Below, piece after piece: positions 52,141-60,399 of a stretch of 64,000 nucleotides of DNA; the stretch's first letter is position 1, and the number at the start of each line of letters is the position of its first letter. The position numbers and the translations under genes are program-made. The notes beneath the pieces are model-generated. The model was given only the letters and a program-made list of their open reading frames with translations. It ran no database searches and was not told the DNA's origin. Origin of the DNA: Thermophagus xiamenensis (GTDB lineage Bacteria; Bacteroidota; Bacteroidia; Bacteroidales; Marinilabiliaceae); NCBI RefSeq assembly GCF_900112795.1, contig NZ_FONA01000003.1:162382-226381 (forward strand). The letters are read 5' to 3'.

Positions 52141-53991
52141 TCAAGGTCCCTCGTTAGCCCGCCCTTTTTGAGTTTCAATAATTGAAGATAGAATTTTTTC
52201 AGTTTTTGAAGCACTTTCACCCAGTAAAAAAGCAATCTGCTGCACGGTTTCCAAATTATCCCGTATCACCTCCCTGGCCCTGTTAATAACTTCTTCTCTT
52301 TGCACTTCAGGTGCAGTCAGATCGCGAATGATACCACCCACTATTTTATTTTTTTCAATAGTAAATACCGAAACATTCAGTATGGAATCATCCAAAGAAG
52401 TATCACGGTTGAGCTGGTCCTGTCCGGATTGCAGCACTGTGGCAAATAGTTTATAAAAAGGAATTAAAGCCTTAAGTTCAGCCCCCTTCAAACCGGGCAC
52501 TAACTCGTTAATAGATTTTGCATCTTCGCCTACCATATTCACAAAGCTGTCATTGGATTCAATAATTTTCAGATTTTCATCCACAATAACCACTCCGGCC
52601 CTGATTTTATTAAGCATGGCAGTAGTAGTCTCGGCCGCCAGGCGAGCTGCCTTTTCTTCCTCACGTGCTTTTTCTTCGCTCTGTTTCAGTGCCTCCTTGG
52701 TTCTTTTTAATTTTTCATTGGCCGCATTAAGTTTATTGATGTAGGTATGCATTTTATGAATGGTGTAGGTATAACACATTTCATAATTGGTGAGTCCCTG
52801 GCAATAAGCAATGGCAAATTCCCTGCAAGATGGATATCCGCAAGCACCGCATCCCAATTGGTCCTCCACCTTTTCTTTTCCCATTTCATGCAATACCCGT
52901 TGAATTTCATTTTCGGAAGGATATGGTAATCGCTGGTCCCGAATTTTAAAAGTGCGGCTCAAATCGAGGTCACGAAACCTATCTATATCCTGCTGCCAGG
53001 TTTTATAATCAAAATTTATCAACCTTTTGTTTACATATTTAATAACCTGGGACCTGCGGTAAAATTTCTTTCCACCCAACGAGGTACCCGGCCCCATAAT
53101 ACACCCTTCGCAATAAAAAAGGTCTAGGTGTTGCTTGAGACCTATTTCCGTTTTAAACTCCCTAAGCGACTGAAGAAAGTTGTTTCTTCCTTCAGTTGTA
53201 ATAATGCTGGCATTTAACAGGTCGGGATTAATATCAACCGACTGAATCATTCCCCTGCTAATGGGGAAGAGTCCTCCCTTTCTGCCAATAGGGGGATCAA
53301 AGTCGCTAAATTCTACCGAGTTTTCTGAAATTCTGTTTTGGTTGAACAATTTTCTCAACTCCAAAAATGAGAGTACCCCGTTAATTGTACCATCCCCTTT
53401 ATACAATCGCACATCATTTTTAGCAGCCACACAGGCAGTAAAGTAAATCACTTTGGTATTGGCCCCGTACAAACGATGGATTACTTTGGCCATAGCCACG
53501 TAAGGGGGAACGATAGGGGCTAAATTATCCACCAGTTCGGGATGATACTTCTCCACCTGTGATACCACCGGCGGACAATTGGTACTGATATAGTATTTCC
53601 CGTGAAAATGGTCCCACAACTCTTTATATTTTATGGCGACCAGGTCTACGCCAAAGGCAGCTTCCAATACATACCGGAATCCCAGGGCCCGAATCATACC
53701 AACAAATTTTCGGTAATCTGTAATATCCACAAACTCGGCAGAAATGGCAGGGTCACATATGGCTGCTACAGGTTCTTCTCTTTTCAAAAGCTGCATTACT
53801 CTTTCTGCTTCATCCCTAACTTCTATGGCCTCCTGAGAACACATGGTAAAACAATGACCACATTCGATACATCTGGAAGGAAGTATTTCGGCATGTTTAT
53901 CCTTTATCCGGATGGCTTTTGCCGGACAAGTCCGAATGCAGGTAAAGCTTAAATTGCATTTCTCAGAATTTACATTTAATAAACCGGCCAT
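52141..53991 (-). CDS. [FeFe]-hydrogenase-like sensor with PAS domain
   Basis: 616 residues. Two N-terminal 4Fe-4S motifs (CNLSFTCIRTCP, CIECGHCFTMCS), a hydrogenase-like domain (about 75-370), a further 4Fe-4S motif LGCGACGYPSCREFAIAYC (about 380-400), a coiled segment (about 420-470), and a PAS-type domain (about 470-575, LNKIRAGVVIVDENLKIIES). Counterparts of the H-cluster Cys are Cys139 (STNCPP), Cys187 (FTACVAAK), Cys294 and Cys297 (YCEGCIMGPG); the last pair is CxxC, not CxxxC. Thus catalysis is doubtful and a redox or H2 sensor is more likely. It would signal to the adjacent SpoIIE phosphatase. Confidence 0.87.
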   Translation of the reverse strand: MAGLLNVNSEKCNLSFTCIRTCPAKAIRIKDKHAEILPSRCIECGHCFTMCSQEAIEVRDEAERVMQLLKREEPVAAICDPAISAEFVDITDYRKFVGMIRALGFRYVLEAAFGVDLVAIKYKELWDHFHGKYYISTNCPPVVSQVEKYHPELVDNLAPIVPPYVAMAKVIHRLYGANTKVIYFTACVAAKNDVRLYKGDGTINGVLSFLELRKLFNQNRISENSVEFSDFDPPIGRKGGLFPISRGMIQSVDINPDLLNASIITTEGRNNFLQSLREFKTEIGLKQHLDLFYCEGCIMGPGTSLGGKKFYRRSQVIKYVNKRLINFDYKTWQQDIDRFRDLDLSRTFKIRDQRLPYPSENEIQRVLHEMGKEKVEDQLGCGACGYPSCREFAIAYCQGLTNYEMCYTYTIHKMHTYINKLNAANEKLKRTKEALKQSEEKAREEEKAARLAAETTTAMLNKIRAGVVIVDENLKIIESNDSFVNMVGEDAKSINELVPGLKGAELKALIPFYKLFATVLQSGQDQLNRDTSLDDSILNVSVFTIEKNKIVGGIIRDLTAPEVQREEVINRAREVIRDNLETVQQIAFLLGESASKTEKILSSIIETQKGRANEGP

Positions 53992-54018
53992 AATCTATGG
54001 TGTTATCTTTTCATTATC

Positions 54019-54254
54019 CTACTGGTCAAAAACCTCGTGTAAAATTTCATAAATATTGTCGGAACTCACCTACTTAAATATCATATCATTAATCTTCAAA
54101 ATTGGGCCTTCATCACACAATCCTTCGCACAACTGACCACTAAAAAAACCCGCGAACTCAAGCCGTGGTCTTCCAAATATTCTTTTATCATCATCAGTGT
54201 TTCTTTATTGCCTCTGGCAAAACATGAACTTTCCAGACAAATGTTAATATCCAT
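54019..54254 (-). pseudogene. (2Fe-2S) thioredoxin-like ferredoxin, frameshifted
   Basis: From ATG 54254 the frame reads MDINICLESSCFARGNKETL, MMIKEYLEDHGLSSRVF, then slips at a seven-A run (54142-54148). The next frame continues SGQLCEGLCDEGPILKINDM, hits TAG (54070-54072) where Glu is expected, then VSSDNIYEILHEVFDQ and stop. The four Cys pattern (CxxxxC, CxxxC) is that of the small 2Fe-2S proteins which head such clusters in other anaerobes. Two lesions suggest it is truly dead. Located just before the PAS sensor gene. Confidence 0.8.
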
Positions 54255-54613
54255 ACTATCAGAATAAGATAAAGATTAGTCCGGCTATTGTGCAATTAAT
54301 CCCCAATGATTTACTTTAACCAGTGGTTGTTTCCTGTTTCCGAAATCCGGTAATGGAATTCCAACTTCTGACCTCAGCATTTCATTTTGCGGATGCAACA
54401 AACTGCTGATAACTAAACTCCTGTCGGCGCCCATGCTTTCTTTCTTTTCCTAGCTGCCTGTATTGCCAGACATTGCTATTTTTGTTACGGCCAACAAAGC
54501 CACGCCGGCTATATCATTGAATTAGCTTCTATAAATTTACGTATTTTTGGCGAAGCAATTACACCATTCATATTTATTAATCTGTAAATATTTACATTCA
54601 AACGTTCGACAAA
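54255..54613. other. Intergenic region before the Usp-like gene
   Basis: No convincing gene. A minus-strand frame of 49 codons (about 54292-54441; MGADRSLVISSLLHPQNEML) has no known relatives that I recognise and may be a decayed fragment. A promoter for the + strand gene lies at 54517-54549. Confidence 0.4.
54517..54549 (+). promoter_or_regulatory. Candidate promoter of the Usp-like gene
   Basis: TTG (54517-54519), 22-base spacer, TATTTTTG (54542-54549); 65 bases before the ATG. The spacer is slightly long. Confidence 0.4.
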
Positions 54614-55399
54614 ATGAACTCAATGCTTGTTCTGATAGGTCCGGAAGAGGTTAACCCCCGGCCAATTATCCAATTCAGCATTCACCTCTCCCAATTATTA
54701 AACTATCGTCTAATCATAACCACCATAAGAGATAAGGGGTTAACCCAAACGAAACAACCTAGTTACGAAGATATTGAAATAAAAGGCTCAGAAGAAGATT
54801 TATTTCCTACAATACTAAAACATACCAGCGACCCGGCCATTGATCTATCGCTTGTCGTTTTTTGCCGGTCAGAAATTGTTATCTCCCGAAAACAACAAGC
54901 TACCCGCTTTTTCATACAATGCAGGAGCTTAAAAATACCTTATCTGATTCTCCCGGAACAGCAGGATTTGACCTGGAAACCCAACCATATTTTCTTTCCT
55001 GTTTGCAACCGGGATGGTGAAAAAGAAGCATCGGCATGGTGTATGACCTGGGCCAACGCAACAAACGGAAATATAACCTTATTACATCCCCACTTCAGAA
55101 ACACAGCTAATCAAAAAAAACTGAACCAATTACTTGCCTTTATTACCCGATTGTTTAAACATTCAAACTGTCCGCATAAAATAATAAAAACCGAAGGGTC
55201 AAAGAGAGCTACTATTCAATACGCCATTAACAGTCTTAACAAGGTGTCCGACAGTTTACTCATCATACCTGCCACCCGCTTAAATTCACCCGAGTATATA
55301 TTTACCGGCCCTCCGGAACTAAAACTGCTAAAAAAAATAACAAGTCGCCCTATTCTACTAGTCAATCCGCGTCATGACCTCTATTTGCCTTGTAACTAA
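54614..55399 (+). CDS. Universal stress protein-like protein (diverged)
   Basis: 261 residues, no signal peptide. Two related halves (about 1-120 and 130-255) look like tandem Usp folds: SMLVLIGPEEVNPRPIIQFS opens the first; HIFFPVCNRDGEKEASAWCM opens the second, which ends TSRPILLVNPR, the usual last strand. The ATP-binding GxxG loop is not evident, so nucleotide binding is doubtful. It sits between relics of hydrogenase-related genes. Confidence 0.6.
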   Translation: MNSMLVLIGPEEVNPRPIIQFSIHLSQLLNYRLIITTIRDKGLTQTKQPSYEDIEIKGSEEDLFPTILKHTSDPAIDLSLVVFCRSEIVISRKQQATRFFIQCRSLKIPYLILPEQQDLTWKPNHIFFPVCNRDGEKEASAWCMTWANATNGNITLLHPHFRNTANQKKLNQLLAFITRLFKHSNCPHKIIKTEGSKRATIQYAINSLNKVSDSLLIIPATRLNSPEYIFTGPPELKLLKKITSRPILLVNPRHDLYLPCN

Positions 55400-55427
55400 A
55401 TGTTCTATCGTACCAATGATGTCGGCG

Positions 55428-55590
55428 ATTAATAGCCTTGGCGAGGAACGTAATGGGTATGTATTAGTTTATGTGAAATATGTCCGAGAGGCTCAAACAA
55501 AAATTCCCGGTATTATTGAATAATTTCAGGATTTTCGTGAGATTTACGGATTTTCTTTTCGGCATCATCCCGATAAATGGCTTTTAATAT
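55428..55590 (-). pseudogene. Relic of an [FeFe]-hydrogenase HydA C-terminus
   Basis: Minus strand: KAIYRDDAEKKIRKSHENPE, IIQ, stop, then YREFLFEPLGHISHKLIHTH and YVPRQGY. It aligns with the end of the intact HydA in this window (KAIYREDAGKAIRKSHENPF and HELLHTHYF) but differs at many positions, so it is a remnant of a paralogue, not a recent copy. Upstream of it only a doubtful frameshifted trace (SADEV) remains. Confidence 0.75.
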
Positions 55591-55739
55591 CAAACCTCAT
55601 CAGCACTATAAAATTCGGGTTAGCGGTACCATTCTGATTAAAACACCAACACCGAGGGTAAAAAAGTACCAACCCAATCCTGTTCATTTTATTTTCTTAA
55701 TATTTTCCCGAAATTTGCCAACAAAAGAGAAAGAAACAG

Positions 55740-56453
55740 GTGAATCGCTATTTGAAAAAAAGAATTGCTGAAGGAGAACACCAGCATCAGGATTTCAAGT
55801 ATGCTATCAACGACAGTAAAAAGATAGCACGTTCGCTGGCAGCTTTTGCCAATACGGATGGCGGACGATTGTTGATAGGTGTTAAAGATAATGGTCGAAT
55901 AGCGGGTGTATCTTCCGACGAAGAATATTATATGGTAGAATCGGCGGCAAAGCGTTATTGCAAACCTCCTGTTCCTTTCCGGGTCAAAGAATGGCAGGTA
56001 GAGGGTAAAACAGTGGTAGAAATCATCATCCCCAAAAGTAAAAAAAGGCCTCATAAAGCGCCCAATAAAGATGGCAGATACAAGGTGTATGTGAGAGTAA
56101 AAGACCAGAATCTATTAGCTAACAACATATTGCTTAAGGTATGGCGAAGAGAAAAAAGGAAACACGGCACCTTTTTTCAACTGCAAGAACCGGAACAAAT
56201 TCTCCTTAATTGGTTTAATGAAGAGAACAAATATATTACTCACACTAAGTTTTCTAAAATAGCACATATTTCCAGAAAAAAGGCTGAACAGATACTCGTC
56301 AACCTTATTGTTCTTGGAATAATAGATATGAAGATAACGGAAAACGGTTTCTTCTACATGTTAAAAGAAATATCTCAAGAAGACCCGGAAAACAACAACG
56401 ACAAGTATACCCGAAAAGGATATTTTATCAAAACCCAAAGCTACAGAAAATAA
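55740..56453 (+). CDS. AlbA_2 (Schlafen-type) putative DNA/RNA-binding protein with C-terminal winged helix
   Basis: 237 residues from a GTG at 55740; AGAGAAAGAAACAG upstream supports it. The AlbA_2 domain (about 1-125) is clear: ESxxxEFK-like EGEHQHQDFKYAIND, then SLAAFANTDGGRLLIGVKDN and a Lys-rich KSKKRPHKAPNKDGRYKVYV. Residues about 145-215 (ILLNWFNEENKYITHTKFSK) look like a winged helix. The central AAA/ATPase part of longer relatives is absent. Such proteins act as regulators or in stress and defence; here no partner is visible. Confidence 0.75.
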   Translation: MNRYLKKRIAEGEHQHQDFKYAINDSKKIARSLAAFANTDGGRLLIGVKDNGRIAGVSSDEEYYMVESAAKRYCKPPVPFRVKEWQVEGKTVVEIIIPKSKKRPHKAPNKDGRYKVYVRVKDQNLLANNILLKVWRREKRKHGTFFQLQEPEQILLNWFNEENKYITHTKFSKIAHISRKKAEQILVNLIVLGIIDMKITENGFFYMLKEISQEDPENNNDKYTRKGYFIKTQSYRK

Positions 56454-56549
56454 AACTATTTTTTAACCACTCAATATAAATTCTTCTCCCAAATAAAACC
56501 TCGGCATATGGTAGTTTTTTAAAAATCTTATTTTTATTAAAATCTGAGT

Positions 56550-56756
56550 CGTCTGCATAATGGCGACTCAATCGCCTGCATAATGGTGATTCAATCGCCT
56601 GCATAATGGCGACTCAATCGCTTGCGTAATGGTGATTCAATCGCCTGCGTAATGGCGACTCAATCGCCTGCATAATGGTGATTCAATTGCCTGCATAATG
56701 GCGACTCAATCGCCTGCATAATGGTGATTCAATCGCCTGCATAATGGCGACTCAGT
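56550..56756 (+). repeat. Tandem array of nine 23-bp units in two alternating types
   Basis: Units read GCCTGCATAATGGCGACT plus CAATC, or the same with GGTGATT for GGCGACT. The two types strictly alternate (odd units C-type, even units T-type), so the true period is 46 bp. Within and between units GGCGA-CTCAA-TCGCC can fold as a hairpin; the T-type keeps it through a G-U pair. Few other changes occur (CGTAATG in units 4 and 5). Not a CRISPR: there are no unique spacers. Confidence 0.9.
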
Positions 56757-56778
56757 TATAAAATTGGCATGTCTATTG

Positions 56779-56786
56779 TATATTTG
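56779..56786 (+). promoter_or_regulatory. -7 box between the array and the MKRAW repeat
   Basis: TATATTTG, exact -7 match, 336 bases before the protease ATG and 101 bases before the MKRAW unit. No -33 TTG at the right distance. Confidence 0.35.
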
Positions 56787-56886
56787 TCAACACTAAACAA
56801 GCTAAAAATGGCAATTATCAGGTAAAATCTTTTGAGGCTTGTAAAAATGGAATATATCCCTATAAATTTCTATATTGGCAACACAA

Positions 56887-57083
56887 ATGAAACGAGCATG
56901 GCGACTTTTACCACAAAAGGACATGTTTAAAAAAACCAAGGCAGAAGTACACAGGCAGAAGGCAGAAGAAATTTATAGTCATTAGTCAACAGTCATTAGT
57001 GATTAGTGTTGATTAACTAACTGACTATCGACTAATTACTAACTTTAGGTTCCACCTGGCCAATAACTTAGATAAATTTTATA
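56887..57083 (+). repeat. MKRAW leader repeat, most complete unit
   Basis: Starts ATGAAACGAGCATGGCGACT, then CATGTTTAAAAAAACCAAGG, GCAGAAG copies, TTAGT/ACTAAC filler, and the tail CACCTGGCCAATAACTTAGA and AAATTTTATACGGAT. The small frame (56887-56985) has 32 codons: MKRAWRLLPQKDMFKKTKAE and then VHRQKAEEIYSH. It ends 38 bases before the protease ATG in sense orientation. Confidence 0.7.
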
Positions 57084-57121
57084 CGGATAAAACATTAAAC
57101 CAACTCATATAAAGCATTGTT

Positions 57122-57937
57122 ATGAAAAAAGTTAATTATTTATTATTCCTTTTTATTATAATTCTCGAGAGCATATTGATATCCTGCTCAACAGTTCCCA
57201 TAACCGGGCGTAAACAGCTAAACTTACTTCCGGAATCAGAAATTATGGCCATGAGTTTAACCCAGTACGAAGAGTTTTTAAAACAAAACAAACTGTCGGA
57301 AGACAAGGAACAGACCGAAATGGTAAAAAGAGTGGGGAAACGCATAGCCAATGCCGTAGAAAGGTATTTTGAAGAACATGGGATGAGTGACCGGATAAAG
57401 GATTTTGAATGGGAATTTAATTTGGTTGAAGATGACACGCCCAATGCCTGGTGTATGCCAGGCGGGAAAGTAGTTGTGTATACGGGTATTTTACCCATCA
57501 CACAGGATGAGACGGGGCTGGCAGTAGTAATGGGACATGAGATTGCACATGCAGTAGCGCGCCACGGGAACGAGCGTATGAGCCAACAGTTGACAGTTCA
57601 GGGGTTCGGAACCGTTCTGTCGGTAGCATTAGATGAAAAACCTGAACAAACCCAAAACATATTTTTATCAGCCTATGGCATTAGTACACAGTTAGGTATC
57701 ATGCTTCCATACTCCCGCACCCACGAAACCGAGGCCGACAAATTGGGCTTGATATTTATGGCCATGGCGGGCTACAACCCACGAGAAGCTGTAAACTTCT
57801 GGGAACGGATGTCTCAACAGGGCGGTCAAAAACCTCCGGAATTTTTGAGCACCCACCCGGCAGACGAAACCCGCGCAAAAAATTTAGAAGAATTTATGCC
57901 TGAAGCACTTAAATTTTATAACCCGTCTCAGAATTAA
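57122..57937 (+). CDS. M48-family metalloprotease lipoprotein
   Basis: 271 residues. Lipoprotein leader with ILISCSTVPITGRKQLNLL, followed by an M48 domain: zinc ligands His139 and His143 and catalytic Glu140 in VVMGHEIAHAVARH, third ligand Glu204 in RTHETEADKLGLIFM. Relatives (LoiP/YcaL type) degrade misfolded outer-membrane or periplasmic proteins. The last 29 bases overlap kdsA on the other strand. Confidence 0.9.
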   Translation: MKKVNYLLFLFIIILESILISCSTVPITGRKQLNLLPESEIMAMSLTQYEEFLKQNKLSEDKEQTEMVKRVGKRIANAVERYFEEHGMSDRIKDFEWEFNLVEDDTPNAWCMPGGKVVVYTGILPITQDETGLAVVMGHEIAHAVARHGNERMSQQLTVQGFGTVLSVALDEKPEQTQNIFLSAYGISTQLGIMLPYSRTHETEADKLGLIFMAMAGYNPREAVNFWERMSQQGGQKPPEFLSTHPADETRAKNLEEFMPEALKFYNPSQN

Positions 57938-58754
57938 GGTTCAAAACAGCATCTCTCAGTATTGTCAACTTTTTCAATAGTGTTTCCAGATAATTTAAAT
58001 GAAGCATATTAGCCCCATCGCTTTTTGCATTAGAGGGGTCGAAGTGAGTTTCAAGGAAAATACCATCACATCCTGCAGCAATACCTGCCCTGGCAATAGT
58101 TTCGATAAGTTCGGGCTTACCACCGGTTACGCCACTCGACTGGTTGGGTTGCTGCAGTGAATGTGTAATATCAAGAACTACCGGTACGCCCATTTTTTGC
58201 ATAACTGGGATGCCTCTGTAATCGACAATCAAATCCTGATAGCCGAACATAGTACCTCTGTCGGTAACCATAACAGCATCGTTCCCACTATCTCTGACTT
58301 TATTAATGGCAAAAATCATAGATTCGGGTGCCAAAAACTGCCCCTTTTTAATATTTACTACCTTTCCGGTTTTAGCTGCAGCTACCAGGATGTCGGTTTG
58401 TCGGCACAGGAAGGCCGGTATTTGTAAAATATCAACATATTCGGCAGCCATATTGGCTTCTTCGGCCGAATGAATATCAGTGATGGTAGGGATATCAAAA
58501 GTTTCAGAAACTTTCCTGAGAATTTGAAGAGCTTTTTTATCGCCGATACCCGTGAAGGAATCGATACGCGAACGATTGGCCTTACGATAAGACCCTTTAA
58601 AAACGTACGGAATTTTCAGTTTATCAGTGGCGCTGACAGCTTTTTCGGCTATTCTCATAGCCATTTCTTCTCCTTCAATGGCACAAGGTCCGGCCAATAA
58701 AAAAAATTGGTTGCTGTCACCATATTTGATTTTGGGTATGGAATTAATGTTCAT
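57909..58754 (-). CDS. kdsA: 3-deoxy-8-phosphooctulonate synthase
   Basis: 281 residues, full length. LLAGPCAIEGEEMA, FKGSYRKANRSRI, IKKGQFLAPESM, VLDITHSLQQPNQ and LETHFDPSNAKSDGANML are the KDO-8-phosphate synthase motifs that bind phosphoenolpyruvate and arabinose-5-phosphate. Makes the KDO precursor of lipopolysaccharide. Convergent and overlapping with the M48 gene. Confidence 0.96.
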   Translation of the reverse strand: MNINSIPKIKYGDSNQFFLLAGPCAIEGEEMAMRIAEKAVSATDKLKIPYVFKGSYRKANRSRIDSFTGIGDKKALQILRKVSETFDIPTITDIHSAEEANMAAEYVDILQIPAFLCRQTDILVAAAKTGKVVNIKKGQFLAPESMIFAINKVRDSGNDAVMVTDRGTMFGYQDLIVDYRGIPVMQKMGVPVVLDITHSLQQPNQSSGVTGGKPELIETIARAGIAAGCDGIFLETHFDPSNAKSDGANMLHLNYLETLLKKLTILRDAVLNLNSETGYKI

Positions 58755-58966
58755 AAACGGTCTTTTTAGTCCAATATTAATTTATTATAGTTTTTAGTTT
58801 TAGCTTTGTTAACCGGCATATATCCTCTACCACATTAAAGGGAAAAATCATCTTCCTCTCACTCAAACTCACCTGATAATAAGCTCATTTTACAATATCA
58901 TTGCAATGCGTCAAACCCGGTTTCGTTTCAAAAATAAGAATAAAACCATTAATAAGGGGCATAGGA

Positions 58967-60244
58967 CTATTTTCGCCCTTTCCATAACTTTTTCATACGC
59001 TCGGCAATTTTTAATTCCTGCGGATTATTTTGAGGAAAAAACAATCTGGTATCTTTAATTTTTTCAGGCAGATAATCTTGAATTACAAAATTATCAGTAT
59101 AATCATGTGCATATTTATATTCCTTACCGTAATTGAGTTCTTTCATCAGTTTTGTAGGTGCATTCCTGAGGTGTAGCGGCACAGGCAAGTTTCCTGTTTT
59201 TTTGACCGTTTCCTGTGCCTTATTAATAGCCATATAGGCTGAATTGCTTTTAGGACTTGTAGCGAGATAAATGGTTACTTCGCTAAGAATGATTCTGGCC
59301 TCGGGCCACCCCACCATTTGAATGGCTTCAAAAGCATTGGTTGCCAAAAGCAAAGCGTTGGGATTAGCCAGCCCTATATCTTCAGCAGCGGAAATAATTA
59401 ACCTACGGGCAATAAATTTGGGGTCTTCCCCACCCTCAACCATTCTGGCAAGCCAATACACTGCAGCATCAGGGTCACTACCACGAATAGATTTTATAAA
59501 GGCTGAAATAATATCGTAATGTATTTCACCGTTTTTATCATACTGAGCAGGATTTTGCTGAAGATGGCGCGTTACATTTTCATTGGTTATTTCAATAACA
59601 TCGTCATCATTGAACGAGTTACTAATCAATTCAATAATATTGAGAAATTTTCTGGCATCACCTCCGGCAAAACGAAAGAGTGCCTCATCTTCTTTCAGTT
59701 CAATTTTTCTTTTTTTAAGAACAGGGTCCTCTTTGCAAATCCGCTCAAACAACACCATCAGTTCCTCATTTTTTAAAGGTTCCAACACATAAACCTGACA
59801 GCGCGAAAGCAAAGGGGAAATCACCTCAAACGAAGGATTTTCAGTAGTAGCCCCAATCAATGTGACGGTTCCCTCTTCTACAGCTCCAAGCAAACTATCT
59901 TGCTGCGACTTACTGAAACGATGAATCTCATCAATAAACAGTATGGGTGAATCGGCATTGAAAAACCGAGCATTTTTAGCTTTTTCAATGGCTTCGCGGA
60001 CATCTTTCACGCCCGAGCTCACAGCAGAAAGAACGAAAAACGGTCTTTTTAGTTGATTGGCAATGATTCGTGCCAAAGTAGTTTTCCCAACGCCTGGGGG
60101 ACCCCACAAAATGATAGATGAGAGTCGCCCTGACGCAACCATTTGATACAGAACAGCCCCCTGTCCAACCAGATGTTTCTGACCGATATATTGGTCGAGT
60201 GTGCGTGGCCGCATACGTTCTGCCAAAGGGGGATATCCATTCAT
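58967..60244 (-). CDS. rarA: Replication-associated recombination ATPase RarA/MgsA
   Basis: 425 residues. AAA+ core with Walker A GPPGVGKTTLAR, Walker B ILFIDEIHRFSKSQQD, sensor 1 LIGATTENPSF, and the family C-terminal part (MVEGGEDPKFIARRLIISAA, LPVPLHLRNAPTKLMKEL). Acts at stalled replication forks as a tetramer. N-terminus PLAERMRPRTLDQYIGQ fits. Its upstream region holds a sense MKRAW repeat. Confidence 0.96.
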   Translation of the reverse strand: MNGYPPLAERMRPRTLDQYIGQKHLVGQGAVLYQMVASGRLSSIILWGPPGVGKTTLARIIANQLKRPFFVLSAVSSGVKDVREAIEKAKNARFFNADSPILFIDEIHRFSKSQQDSLLGAVEEGTVTLIGATTENPSFEVISPLLSRCQVYVLEPLKNEELMVLFERICKEDPVLKKRKIELKEDEALFRFAGGDARKFLNIIELISNSFNDDDVIEITNENVTRHLQQNPAQYDKNGEIHYDIISAFIKSIRGSDPDAAVYWLARMVEGGEDPKFIARRLIISAAEDIGLANPNALLLATNAFEAIQMVGWPEARIILSEVTIYLATSPKSNSAYMAINKAQETVKKTGNLPVPLHLRNAPTKLMKELNYGKEYKYAHDYTDNFVIQDYLPEKIKDTRLFFPQNNPQELKIAERMKKLWKGRK

Positions 60245-60328
60245 ATATCAATTGTTTTTGGAAACGTGACTGAAAAAACAAAATTATAAATAAAACCCGG
60301 AAGGGTAAAAGTATTTTTAAAACGGATG

Positions 60329-60395
60329 GTAGAAACAGGCATGCCACACAAGACATATGTATAAAAGACAAAGGTAGAAGAAGTTTTTAGTGATT
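60329..60395 (+). repeat. MKRAW-type repeat, decayed, antisense to rarA
   Basis: GAAACAGGCATGCCACACAA, then CATATGTATAAAAGACAAAG and GTAGAAGAAG. It faces the copy at 60400-60505, giving an inverted pair in which GTATAAAAGACAA and TTGTCTTTTATAC can pair. The only copy not in sense orientation. Confidence 0.5.
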
Positions 60396-60399
60396 AGTT

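Larger units (their letters stand above)
56454..57121 (+). other. Repeat-rich intergenic region ahead of the M48 protease
   Basis: No gene. From left to right: 56454-56549 AT-rich; 56550-56756 nine 23-bp tandem units; a -7 box TATATTTG at 56779-56786; and a complete MKRAW repeat 56887-57083, then the leader of the protease gene. Confidence 0.7.

Noticed and set aside
54292..54441. 49-codon minus-strand frame as a gene.
   Set aside because: No family resemblance, in a decayed region, and no convincing start signal; noted only as unassigned.
56550..56756. Possible CRISPR array.
   Set aside because: Units are contiguous 23-bp repeats without unique spacers, and no cas genes are in the window.
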